This document shows, in pieces, positions 50,430-57,995 of a stretch of 59,251 nucleotides of DNA. The DNA comes from Nocardia veterana NBRC 100344. GTDB lineage: Bacteria > Actinomycetota > Actinomycetes > Mycobacteriales > Mycobacteriaceae. Position 1 is the first letter of the stretch. Each line of letters begins with the position of its first letter. The notes beneath the pieces are model-generated. The model was not told the DNA's origin and searched no databases. It saw only the letters and a program-made list of their open reading frames with translations. The translations under genes were made by a program, and so were the position numbers. The stretch spans positions 1 to 59,251 of the forward strand of contig NZ_BAGM01000204.1 of the NCBI RefSeq assembly GCF_000308855.1, written 5' to 3'.

Positions 50430-52966
50430 GGTGCGGCCAACCGTTGCATCTGCGCCGCTCGGGGCGCGATGGTCCGGGTCGCCCCGGCGGTCGGGGTGCT
50501 GCTGATCGCCGCGGCCCGATCCTCACGAGCCGGGCCGAGCACCTTCCCCCGTCCGATCCGGTTCAAGGCATCACGCATGAACATCTCGCCGCGCCGTTCC
50601 TCCGGAACCTGGCGGCCGGGGCCGACCGGTGGCGAGGTCTCCTCACGCAGGATCTGCAGCAGGAACGGCGCTTCCTCCAGATCCACGCCCAGCCATTCGA
50701 GGCTGTTGCGGGCAAGCGTCTCGTCGCGTTGACGGAACACGAAGCGGTTGGGAATCAGGTTGTGTGCGGCACCCTGGAAGTCGGTTTTCGGATCGTGGGA
50801 GGCCAATCCGATGGCGGCGAGGTGCTTTCGGCCGTCGCGACTGAAATCGCTGGTCACCGCGGAGCCGACCTGGGTCTGGGTGAAATGGTGCGCCTCGTCA
50901 CCGACCAGCAGACCGAATCGACCGTTGTCGGACAGGAATGCCTCCCGCGCCGTCACGCCCACCAGTTCGTACAGGGCGGTGCCGAGCCGTTTGGTCAGCG
51001 GCAGCCGGTTGTACAGATGCGGGGTCACCAGTTCCTCGGCCGTCGGCAGCGCCAGGTTGTGGCTGCGGATCACCGTGGCGGCCGCATCCAGCCGCAACGG
51101 ACGCAGGGCCGGATCGAACAACACCGGTACCCGATCGACGATGGTGCCCAGCCGCGCGGCGAGATCGGCGTATTCGTCACCGGCTCCGGGTTCGTCCCGC
51201 ATCCGTTGCACCAGGCGGAACAGATCGAGTAGGCACGTGATCCCGTGCTCGGCAATGCCTTTGGGAGTCAGGAGACTGCCGATCACCGCGCCCGCGCCGC
51301 TGGTGGGTGACAGATCCAGCAGCGGCAGAATCGAATCCAGGGTCCGTTCGCCGGCCACGCGCGGGTCGAACAACCGCAACGGGTCCAGCGAAACCGTCGG
51401 ATTGGTCAGATCGATGACCACCGCGTTGTCGATGGATCGGGCGAAATGTTCCCACTCGCCCACCTGACTGCGGTCGATGGCGAGGAACTGCCCGCCCATA
51501 TCGTGGACCAGAACGGCCATCAATTTCAGGAAATACGACTTACCGGAACCGAGCTCGCCGGTCACCGCGAACGACGCCGACAGGTCGTGCAGCGCCGCCT
51601 CCATGATGCCGAAGTGAATCGGTTCGAAGTTCCCCGACAACAGATTCACACCGATGACCGGGCCACTGTCGTCGCCGATCTGACTGGTGGTGAACGGAAC
51701 GAAACCCGACCACATATCCGACGGCGCGATATGCGCGTAATCGTCGTAGGCACGGCGCGGGGGACTGCCCGGAATCATCATCGACCACAGATCGACCTGA
51801 GCGCCGACCGGAGCGGTCATCTCGACCTGGAAACGCTTGTACCGGCGGCGCAAGGTGTTGACCGCGTCCATCGTGGTGTCCCGAGAGGGACTTCCGATCG
51901 CGATCACGGTGGTGAAGGAGACCTCCGATTCGGCACCGTTGACCTCGAAGTGGTTGTTGTACTCCCCCAGCAGCTGCACCTTCGACATCAGGGTGTTCTG
52001 CGCGAACGAAACCTCCTGATCGCGCTGGTCCATCTGCTCGCCGAGCCGGCGCAGGTTCTGCTCGTTGCTTTTGAGGACATTCTCGGCCGGCCGCGTCGAG
52101 ACCCGCATGGCCCAGTCGATCGTGACGCCTTCCATCCCGTCCAGGAGATTCAGGAATTCACTTCCCCCGGGAAATTTCATCCCCCCGTAGGGAAACGACA
52201 CCGGAGTGAGCATCGCTTGATACGAGGGCCGGTATTCGAAGTCGGGCTGCACCACCTTGATGATCGGAACGAAGGACGGGCGCAGCCGGCGATTGCTGTC
52301 GGCCTGCGCTCCCTCGTCCAGCGCGGCGGAACGGAATACCGCCGCGGTGGCGTCGTCGAGGACCCCGGCCCGGGTGGGCGCCACCGGATCGCCGCCGGCG
52401 CCGCGGGAAAGGTAGTGCTCCCACAACCATTGGAACAGCGCGGCCGGCACCGGCACCGGATCGAACTCGGTGCCGATACGCGACAGGATCTCGTTCGCCG
52501 TGTCGTCGTACTTCTGCAACTCCTCGCGAGATAGAGCGGTCGCGTCCAGAGTCGTGGTACTCCCCCGCCACATGCGCGACAACGCAGAGAGGCCGGGGCC
52601 CGTCGAGCCCACCGGGATCGAGAGCAGATGGATCCGCGTCTGCGGCACGATCGAGCGCACCCGCTCGTACGATGCCATCACTTCCAGTGCGTAATCGTCA
52701 CATTCGTCGAGATCTACCCCCTCGACCATCTTCCCCAGCACGTCGATGATATTCAGCCGGGCCTGAATACCGAGCAACAGCGAGCCGTTCGGCAAATTCG
52801 TGATCAGGGAATGATGGGCGGCCTTCACGTCGAATTTGTCACTGGCCTTGCGCAGCCCGTAACCCATCGGCGTGATGAAGTAGGTCGCCGTCACCATCCC
52901 GCTGTGCGTGAATTGCAGATTCCCCCGAACGGCTGCGGTGGGCTGCAGGTCTCGCTCGAACGCCAT
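50426..52966 (-). CDS. VirB4/TraC-like secretion ATPase
   Basis: 846 residues. The N-terminal domain (1-400) is followed by a P-loop domain with Walker A AVTGELGSGKSYFLKLM near residue 473, Walker B FGLLVGDEAHHF near 687, and a conserved-looking motif with RDGRKHLAAIGLASHD near 715. This matches VirB4-type motors that energise type IV secretion and conjugation, and is clearly distinct from EccC (one P-loop only, DEAH-like Walker B). It is cytoplasmic and membrane-associated. The ATG directly follows the upstream stop (TGAATG). Confidence 0.9.
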   Translation of the reverse strand: MAFERDLQPTAAVRGNLQFTHSGMVTATYFITPMGYGLRKASDKFDVKAAHHSLITNLPNGSLLLGIQARLNIIDVLGKMVEGVDLDECDDYALEVMASYERVRSIVPQTRIHLLSIPVGSTGPGLSALSRMWRGSTTTLDATALSREELQKYDDTANEILSRIGTEFDPVPVPAALFQWLWEHYLSRGAGGDPVAPTRAGVLDDATAAVFRSAALDEGAQADSNRRLRPSFVPIIKVVQPDFEYRPSYQAMLTPVSFPYGGMKFPGGSEFLNLLDGMEGVTIDWAMRVSTRPAENVLKSNEQNLRRLGEQMDQRDQEVSFAQNTLMSKVQLLGEYNNHFEVNGAESEVSFTTVIAIGSPSRDTTMDAVNTLRRRYKRFQVEMTAPVGAQVDLWSMMIPGSPPRRAYDDYAHIAPSDMWSGFVPFTTSQIGDDSGPVIGVNLLSGNFEPIHFGIMEAALHDLSASFAVTGELGSGKSYFLKLMAVLVHDMGGQFLAIDRSQVGEWEHFARSIDNAVVIDLTNPTVSLDPLRLFDPRVAGERTLDSILPLLDLSPTSGAGAVIGSLLTPKGIAEHGITCLLDLFRLVQRMRDEPGAGDEYADLAARLGTIVDRVPVLFDPALRPLRLDAAATVIRSHNLALPTAEELVTPHLYNRLPLTKRLGTALYELVGVTAREAFLSDNGRFGLLVGDEAHHFTQTQVGSAVTSDFSRDGRKHLAAIGLASHDPKTDFQGAAHNLIPNRFVFRQRDETLARNSLEWLGVDLEEAPFLLQILREETSPPVGPGRQVPEERRGEMFMRDALNRIGRGKVLGPAREDRAAAISSTPTAGATRTIAPRAAQMQRLAAP

Positions 52967-53485
52967 TCAGTGGACTCCTCCGGCCAAAGCGGGACCGGCC
53001 GCGTCACCCGGGGTGACTGCGCGCTCGGCCAGGTTCTCGAAAATATGCGGACGTTCCAGGGGACGACGTTGCCGATGCTGCGGCTGCGGGTCGCTGGGGA
53101 AGATGATCACCACCGTCTCGTCCACGAAGGCGAGATGCCGAGTCGACTCGGCGGTCACCGGAAATCCGGAGGCCGACACCGGTTTGCGAAAGAACACCAG
53201 ACGGCCGAACCAGAGCGCGCGGGAGATGAGCCGGACCCCGGAGTAGGGCAGCAGACTCAATCCGAAGACGGTGGCGATGGTGATGATCAGACCGATCACG
53301 AAGGTGATGGCCGGGTTCATCGGCAGGGTCATCGCCGCCACCGAGGTGAGCAGGATGACCACGATTCCCCCGACGACCTGCGGCAGGGTGTACGGCCCGA
53401 AGGGCAGCTTCTGCCCGTTCTGCGCCTTGCCGATCATGGTGGGAACACGCTTGATCGGGGTGTACACCTTGACCACTTCGGTCAT
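52967..53485 (-). CDS. Small two-helix membrane protein in the PrgI/TcpE/VirB3 position
   Basis: 172 residues. A short cytoplasmic start (TEVVKVYTPIKRVPTMIGK), two transmembrane helices at about 36-55 and 59-81, then a soluble C-terminus. A two-helix protein directly before the VirB4 gene is typical of PrgI, TcpE or VirB3. The ATG overlaps the upstream stop (ATGA). A longer open frame to 53911 is rejected because it runs through two neighbouring genes. Confidence 0.7.
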   Translation of the reverse strand: MTEVVKVYTPIKRVPTMIGKAQNGQKLPFGPYTLPQVVGGIVVILLTSVAAMTLPMNPAITFVIGLIITIATVFGLSLLPYSGVRLISRALWFGRLVFFRKPVSASGFPVTAESTRHLAFVDETVVIIFPSDPQPQHRQRRPLERPHIFENLAERAVTPGDAAGPALAGGVH

Positions 53486-53742
53486 CGGTAACGCCCGATC
53501 GGCTGATCCGGCACGACGCTGGTGGCATCCGAACGCGCGTAGTTGATGATCGTCGGCAACATCCAGAACAACACCGCAGCCAGAATCGCCGACCCGACGA
53601 CACCGAGCACCTTGGCCGGTGACAGTTTGGATTTCGCCGATTCGGAGATGAGGATGCCCATGCTCAGGATGGTGATGATAACGATGCCCAGCGCGCGGAC
53701 GACCAACAGGATGTAGTACAGGAGGCTGTTGAGGTGCTGCAT
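53482..53742 (-). CDS. Small two-helix membrane protein, VirB2/pilin-like position
   Basis: 86 residues with two hydrophobic helices (about 8-32 and 44-66) and a short polar tail. Size, topology and operon position suggest a VirB2/TrbC-like subunit, but no cleavable leader is evident, so it may be a plain membrane subunit. AAGGGA lies 6-7 nt before ATG 53742. Confidence 0.65.
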   Translation of the reverse strand: MQHLNSLLYYILLVVRALGIVIITILSMGILISESAKSKLSPAKVLGVVGSAILAAVLFWMLPTIINYARSDATSVVPDQPIGRYR

Positions 53743-53760
53743 CGCGAGTCCCTTCTCGGA

Positions 53761-54858
53761 TCAGTTCTGGGTCGCCGGCGGGATCTGCACGGTCGTCGTC
53801 GGTGTGGTTGTGGGGGCGTCGGATGACGATCGATTTCCGGCACCGGAATTGGTCACGATGGTGAGCGGATCGGTCAGCGCCGGAACACGGTCGATCGCCT
53901 GCACCTGCCACTGCCCGTTGGTGCGCACCATGGTCAGCGGGTAGGCAAGGGCCGCGCCGTCCGCGGGCCCGGCGGCCTTCGAGGCGCCGGGGGCGGTTCC
54001 GAGACCCGAATCGTGCTGGGAGGACTGCGGGCTACCGCTGCTGTCCGAGGGCGCCGCGGCCGCGGCGTTCTTCGGCGCGACAGTCGCCAGCACCCGAGCC
54101 GAGTCGCGGCCACTGCCGCAGGTGGAGTCGTCCGAGGACACGCCGACGACCTCCAGCCCCCGCATGGGAGCCGGGCGCAACACGGTGATGCCTGATTGCG
54201 TTGTGGTGTAACGAGCCACATCACCGGAGCCGGTGAGATACGCGGTGAGGAATCCCCGCGCCACATCGGCGAGCGGTGTCTCGGTCGAGCACGGTGTCGA
54301 ATAGGCCAGGGTGACGTCGGGTCCGATGCCCGGCGGCTCGACCATCGCGGGCACCGACAGGGCACGGCGGCGGCCGTCCGGGGTCACCGAGACCGCCACC
54401 TGGTAGTACTGCCGTTCGGACGCCGTGGAGTTGCGCCCCGGAACCACCGAGACGGTGACTTCCCAAATCTCGAGCGCCGCAGACGATTCGGTGCGTCCGA
54501 CATGAACGACGAGCGGATCGGAGACCGGATGCGCAGTCGCCGGCAACCGCAACTGCTGCCCGGAATCCAGATAGGACGACAGTCGATCCTGCTGCCCAGC
54601 GGTGGAACTCAGATAGGTGACGACGAAATCCTCTGCGAAGGAGGCCGCCAGCGCGGAGTGTCCGATCAAGGAAACGGTCGCCGAATCCGACGGTCCGGCC
54701 GGCGGACTGCGAAACCAGGACAATACGGCGTGCCCGCCGCCCAGTACCGCGAGCACGGCCAGCACGACGACCACAATATTGTCGCGGCGCCGGCGCGCGG
54801 TCATCCGGCGAAGCAGATCTTCGCCCGAATTCCCGGATCTACCAGCAAAACTCCGCAC
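53761..54858 (-). CDS. TcpC-like (VirB8-type) membrane protein, first gene of the T4SS-like operon
   Basis: 365 residues. Arg-rich cytoplasmic start (RRMTARRRRDN), one transmembrane helix (about 28-48), then two extracytoplasmic NTF2-like regions (about 65-175 and 190-350). The first contains FAEDFVVTYLSSTAGQQDRL and the second VARGFLTAYLTGSGDVARYT, a repeat typical of TcpC of Gram-positive conjugation. The tail is Thr/Pro-rich. GTG 54858 is chosen since TACCAT ends 7 nt upstream, implying a leaderless start; ATG 54888 would lie only 15 bp from palindrome D and upstream of that promoter. Confidence 0.8.
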   Translation of the reverse strand: MRSFAGRSGNSGEDLLRRMTARRRRDNIVVVVLAVLAVLGGGHAVLSWFRSPPAGPSDSATVSLIGHSALAASFAEDFVVTYLSSTAGQQDRLSSYLDSGQQLRLPATAHPVSDPLVVHVGRTESSAALEIWEVTVSVVPGRNSTASERQYYQVAVSVTPDGRRRALSVPAMVEPPGIGPDVTLAYSTPCSTETPLADVARGFLTAYLTGSGDVARYTTTQSGITVLRPAPMRGLEVVGVSSDDSTCGSGRDSARVLATVAPKNAAAAAPSDSSGSPQSSQHDSGLGTAPGASKAAGPADGAALAYPLTMVRTNGQWQVQAIDRVPALTDPLTIVTNSGAGNRSSSDAPTTTPTTTVQIPPATQN

Positions 54859-54865
54859 TCTCGGA

Positions 54866-54871
54866 ATGGTA
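54866..54871 (-). promoter_or_regulatory. -10-like TACCAT for a leaderless T4SS-like operon transcript
   Basis: It lies 31 nt downstream of palindrome D and 7 nt before GTG 54858. Hexamer and spacing are identical to those at 4818-4823. Confidence 0.55.
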
Positions 54872-54902
54872 GAGAGCGACACCCCCATCCCGGGCCGACT
54901 TG

Positions 54903-54918
54903 TTCCCTACGATGGGAA
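54903..54918. promoter_or_regulatory. ESX palindrome copy D (TTCCCT-ACGA-TGGGAA)
   Basis: One mismatch to the perfect copies. It overlaps the stop codon (54907-54909) of the upstream gene and stands 45 bp before GTG 54858. It is the link that puts the T4SS-like operon under the same control as the ESX genes. Confidence 0.7.
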
Positions 54919-56070
54919 GTCGACCGCGCGTGCGCCGGTCCGCCTCCGTCCGGTCAGACGCCGTTGCAGTTGGTCGTCGTATCCGATCGGTGTACGCCGC
55001 GGCACGGAAATTCCCCCCGCGCACACCGGTTCGACCACCGGCACGTCGTCGACCGCCCGGACCAGCTGCGCAATCGCCAACTGCCGGGTGGAATAGCCGG
55101 GGTACGGATAGATCAGTAGCGAGGTCGGCGTATAACCGCCGCCGTAATTCAACGCTCGCACGGTCATTCCGACGGTATCGCCGGCGCGGAGCCGCTCGTC
55201 CAGGCGGACCAGGCGTTCCCGGTCGTCGGGGTGAAAGACGTCCACAGGCCGGAACAGATAGTCCCAGCGCACCCAGGGCGCCGGATCGGTCAGCCAATGC
55301 GAAATGCTGGCGTATTCCAATTGCACGATAGCCAGATGCGTTCCCGCGCGACGATGCGCCTCACGCAGCCCCACCTGCTCCAGGGTGGGCCCGGCCGCAG
55401 GCTGATCGTCGGAACTCACGTCCTCGATCAGCAGCCACGCGCCGGTGGTCCGTTCGTCCGCACGTGCGCGAATCGTCAACCGCCACCGGGCCGGCCGCTG
55501 CCCCTCGAATCGCACCGTCGACTCGAATTGCATTCGGGCACCGGGAACCGGGCTGTAGAGCAGGTCGAGCACCTCGGCGTGACGGTTGAAACCCGACATT
55601 CGATTGAACAGCTCGGCGATCGAGAGCCGCGGCACATACTCCTCGGGGGTGACCCCGGACAGGTCCGAAACACCGCCCGGCTGCTGCAATGTCTGGGAGG
55701 CGAGATCCCAGATCACGCCGATCGCCGGCCGCAGGGGCGGCACGTGCGCGGAGGCCGGGCCGATCCACAACCGAATCGCGTGGACATCTCCGGCCGGGCC
55801 GAAGACCGGTTTGACCAGCAGCCGGTGCGGCCCGGCCCGGGTGCCGATTCGGATCTCGACATCTTCGGCCCGGCTGCGCGCCAGGTTGATCGCATCCGCG
55901 ATACCCGCAGTGTTCAACCCGTCGTAGACGGCGGGCATCTTCGCGAGATGCCGTTGCAAAACCCGCTGCCAGGCACCGAATTCACGTGGCGAATCCCCGA
56001 CCGAGGCCACCGACATCCACTCGGAGGTCAGCGTCTCTATCGTTATCCACGCAATCACCGGGTCGCTCAT
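54907..56070 (-). CDS. PAS/GAF-like protein of unknown function
   Basis: 387 residues. Three alpha/beta segments suggest GAF- or PAS-type sensor folds: 1-115 (AWITIETLTSEWMSVASVG), 120-235 (RWRLTIRARADERTTGAWLL), and 250-370 (FHPDDRERLVRLDERLRAGD, close to a PAS C-terminal pattern). I associate this layout with DUF5593-type actinobacterial proteins, tentatively. No kinase, cyclase or DNA-binding domain is visible. ATG 56070 is chosen; GTG 56094 is possible and neither has a strong ribosome-binding site. Two motif-2 sites lie 66-163 bp upstream. Confidence 0.65.
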   Translation of the reverse strand: MSDPVIAWITIETLTSEWMSVASVGDSPREFGAWQRVLQRHLAKMPAVYDGLNTAGIADAINLARSRAEDVEIRIGTRAGPHRLLVKPVFGPAGDVHAIRLWIGPASAHVPPLRPAIGVIWDLASQTLQQPGGVSDLSGVTPEEYVPRLSIAELFNRMSGFNRHAEVLDLLYSPVPGARMQFESTVRFEGQRPARWRLTIRARADERTTGAWLLIEDVSSDDQPAAGPTLEQVGLREAHRRAGTHLAIVQLEYASISHWLTDPAPWVRWDYLFRPVDVFHPDDRERLVRLDERLRAGDTVGMTVRALNYGGGYTPTSLLIYPYPGYSTRQLAIAQLVRAVDDVPVVEPVCAGGISVPRRTPIGYDDQLQRRLTGRRRTGARAVDFPS

Positions 56071-56135
56071 CGCACTTTGCCCTGCACCAGCCACTTCGAT
56101 CGGCCACGATCACTGCTTCGATCATGCACTCAAGA

Positions 56136-56161
56136 AATGTACCGTTAGACAGCGGCACAAT
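56136..56161. promoter_or_regulatory. Motif-2 site upstream of the PAS-like gene (CCGTT-AGAC-AGCGG)
   Basis: Shares AATGTACCGTT with the gdh site base for base; the right arm has one mismatch. Its distance to ATG 56070 (about 66 bp) is close to that of the gdh site to its own start (62 bp). Confidence 0.55.
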
Positions 56162-56211
56162 CAACAGGCGCCGGCTGGTGCACCATTGCAGTATGTCCAT
56201 GATGCACCGGA

Positions 56212-56233
56212 TGCCGCCGTTCAACGGCACGTT
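56212..56233 (+). promoter_or_regulatory. Motif-2 half-type site (GTTC-AACGGCACGTT)
   Basis: The right half is a full match including the outer ACGTT of the gdh site; the left arm (CCGCC) is weak. It lies between the ROK gene and the PAS-like gene. Confidence 0.4.
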
Positions 56234-56285
56234 TCGTCACAGGATCTTTACCGATACCCGTCAGCCCACTCGACGCCGGCGACAG

Positions 56286-57191
56286 TTACGACGGCTGCGG
56301 CTCCGGTTGTGACACCAGGGCCAGCACCCCGGCGCCGGTGAGCACACCGAGATCGCCGAGTTCCGAAGCCAGCAGCCGCATCCCCATCACCGAGCCGAGC
56401 CGAGCGTGGGTCGCAACCGTCGAGTTCATCGTCTTCCACAGCGCCGGACCGGCATTCGCCAGCTCACCACCGATCACGACGGTGTCGAAATCCAGCAGGG
56501 GCGCGACCGACGCGATGGCGCGTCCCACCGCGGTGGCCGCTCGCCGAACCGTGGCGACCGCGATCTCGTTGCCCTGGACGCAGGATTCGACCAGTTCGGA
56601 CAGCGAATTTCCGGTCCAGCCCTGCCCTTGCGCCCAACGAACCGCGGACAGCCCGCCCGCAACGGCCTCCAGACAACCGGTTCCGCCGCATTCACACCTG
56701 TCGTCGAAGCCAGGGACCAGCACGTGTCCGAGCTGTCCGGCATTGCCGGTGCGCCCGACGACAACCAGGCCGCCGACCGTGACCGAACCGACCACATGGT
56801 CGGACAACAGGACCGACATGGTGTCCATGACCTCATGGGTGAGACCGAAGTTCCGTTCGGCCAGCGCCAGGCACACACCGTCCAGCGCCAATGGCACCTT
56901 CGCCGCGGGGAACAGCCCCTTCACCGCGTCCACCAGCTCGAATCCGGCTCGCCACTCGGCGATACCGGACGGTGCCACGACTCCGGCCGTCATATCGATA
57001 GGTCCGGACGATCCGATGCCGACCGAGGAGACCTCGCGTCCACCGGCGGCGTCCAACAGCAGATCACGACAACATTCCCACACCCCTCGGGCGGGAACGG
57101 GCGCCTTGCGAATCTCGTCTTCGCCCACCTCGTCGTCGATCCGGCTCGCCGCGATCTGCGACGATCCGATCGCCAATGCCAGCACAGTCAT
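56286..57191 (-). CDS. ROK-family protein with degenerate nucleotide-binding motif
   Basis: 301 residues. The ROK zinc motif is present: His156 (NAGQLGH) with Cys166, Cys168 and Cys173 (CECGGTGC). The catalytic Asp104 (LALDGVCLA) is kept. The N-terminal phosphate loop, usually DxGGT, reads AIGSSQ, so ATP binding or sugar-kinase activity is uncertain. There is no HTH domain, so it is not an NagC/XylR-type repressor. It may be a glucokinase-like enzyme or a pseudo-kinase sensor. ATG 57191 has a weak GGTGGG upstream. Confidence 0.8.
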   Translation of the reverse strand: MTVLALAIGSSQIAASRIDDEVGEDEIRKAPVPARGVWECCRDLLLDAAGGREVSSVGIGSSGPIDMTAGVVAPSGIAEWRAGFELVDAVKGLFPAAKVPLALDGVCLALAERNFGLTHEVMDTMSVLLSDHVVGSVTVGGLVVVGRTGNAGQLGHVLVPGFDDRCECGGTGCLEAVAGGLSAVRWAQGQGWTGNSLSELVESCVQGNEIAVATVRRAATAVGRAIASVAPLLDFDTVVIGGELANAGPALWKTMNSTVATHARLGSVMGMRLLASELGDLGVLTGAGVLALVSQPEPQPS

Positions 57192-57244
57192 GAATTACCC
57201 ACCATCACAAAGGTTTTGCCGCATCGGCCGATACCCGGACAGCA

Positions 57245-57706
57245 TCAGCCGGTGATCGCCGGTCGCAACCGGCGCCCCAGGACAATACGTCGGCGCGGCG
57301 TTTCCGGGGCGGACTCGACACACACCGGCCGGGCGCCGTTGTGGATGATGCGCAGCGGACGTTTGTGATCGACCGGGTTGATCCGGTGACGATCGAGGTT
57401 CTCGACGACCTTGCCGGCGCTGTCGTAGGCGATACCCGCCCAGATCATCGCGCGCGGGCCGTCGCCGCGAGCGATCAAAGCCTGTGCCATCCGGGAACAT
57501 TCGGTGAGCAGCGGGCAGCTCGCGCATACCCGGACTGCCGATCGCCAGGACTCCAGGCTGCCGACATCGAGATCCCAGTCGTTGGGACCGTCCGCGCACG
57601 GCGGGCGATGGCCCGAGGGGGTCGGCGCAGATGCTGGGGTGGTGTGCGAAACCTGCTGGGAAGCAGTGTTTCCGAGAGAGATCCGGCGGGCGTGAATCGT
57701 TGTCAT
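57245..57706 (-). CDS. WhiB-like iron-sulfur regulator
   Basis: 153 residues. Four cysteines in WhiB order: Cys37, then Cys61-x2-Cys64-x5-Cys70 (VCASCPLLTEC), which bind a [4Fe-4S] cluster in this family. The following segment MIWAGIAYD stands where WhiB proteins have a G[VI]WGG-type turn for sigma-factor contact. A basic C-terminal tail (RRRIVLGRRLRP) could contact DNA. ATG 57706 follows GGAG by 6 nt; longer frames upstream lack such a site. It could respond to redox state or NO. A link to the ESX genes, as with WhiB6 and ESX-1, is only inference. Confidence 0.8.
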   Translation of the reverse strand: MTTIHARRISLGNTASQQVSHTTPASAPTPSGHRPPCADGPNDWDLDVGSLESWRSAVRVCASCPLLTECSRMAQALIARGDGPRAMIWAGIAYDSAGKVVENLDRHRINPVDHKRPLRIIHNGARPVCVESAPETPRRRIVLGRRLRPAITG

Positions 57707-57875
57707 TTCCGTCTCCGAGGTTGCCGAGGACACACGTGTGCAATCGCAGAGGACGGCTCGCAGACGTGGCCCATGGTCGGGCGGGCATCGGGGCTGCTCA
57801 ACAGTCCCCGGCAACCAGCAGCGAACTGCTGTACTCGGCACGTTAACCCAGGATTCGACGGACAGCAACCACTTC

Positions 57876-57897
57876 TGCCGCTATTTAACGGCACATT
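57876..57897 (+). promoter_or_regulatory. Motif-2 site upstream of the MerR gene (CCGCT-ATTT-AACGG)
   Basis: One mismatch in the left arm; the right half AACGGCACATT is a close match to the minus-strand half of the gdh site. It is about 100 bp from the MerR start. Confidence 0.55.
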
Positions 57898-57920
57898 GAC
57901 CAAGTCGTTGCACCGATGTA

Positions 57921-57965
57921 TCGTCGGTTAACGGGACGTTTTTGTACGGTCCGTTTTTCTACGGG
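57921..57965 (+). promoter_or_regulatory. Motif-2 site and two degenerate repeats at 15-bp spacing before the MerR gene
   Basis: ACGG occurs at 57931, 57946 and 57961, exactly 15 bp apart. The first is in a good motif-2 right half (TTAACGGGACGTT); the next two keep CGTTTTT-like flanks but are otherwise weak. Probable autoregulatory region. Confidence 0.45.
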
Positions 57966-57995
57966 GTAAGTTGTGATTTCCTAAGAGGTATGGCT

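Noticed and set aside
45602..54858. Integrative conjugative element.
   Set aside because: No relaxase, coupling protein, integrase, tRNA, direct-repeat ends or change in codon use was seen; the operon shares its promoter type with the surrounding ESX genes.
57942..57989. Extended N-terminus of the MerR protein.
   Set aside because: It would translate the operator-like repeats and has no ribosome-binding site; the HTH begins right after GTG 57996.
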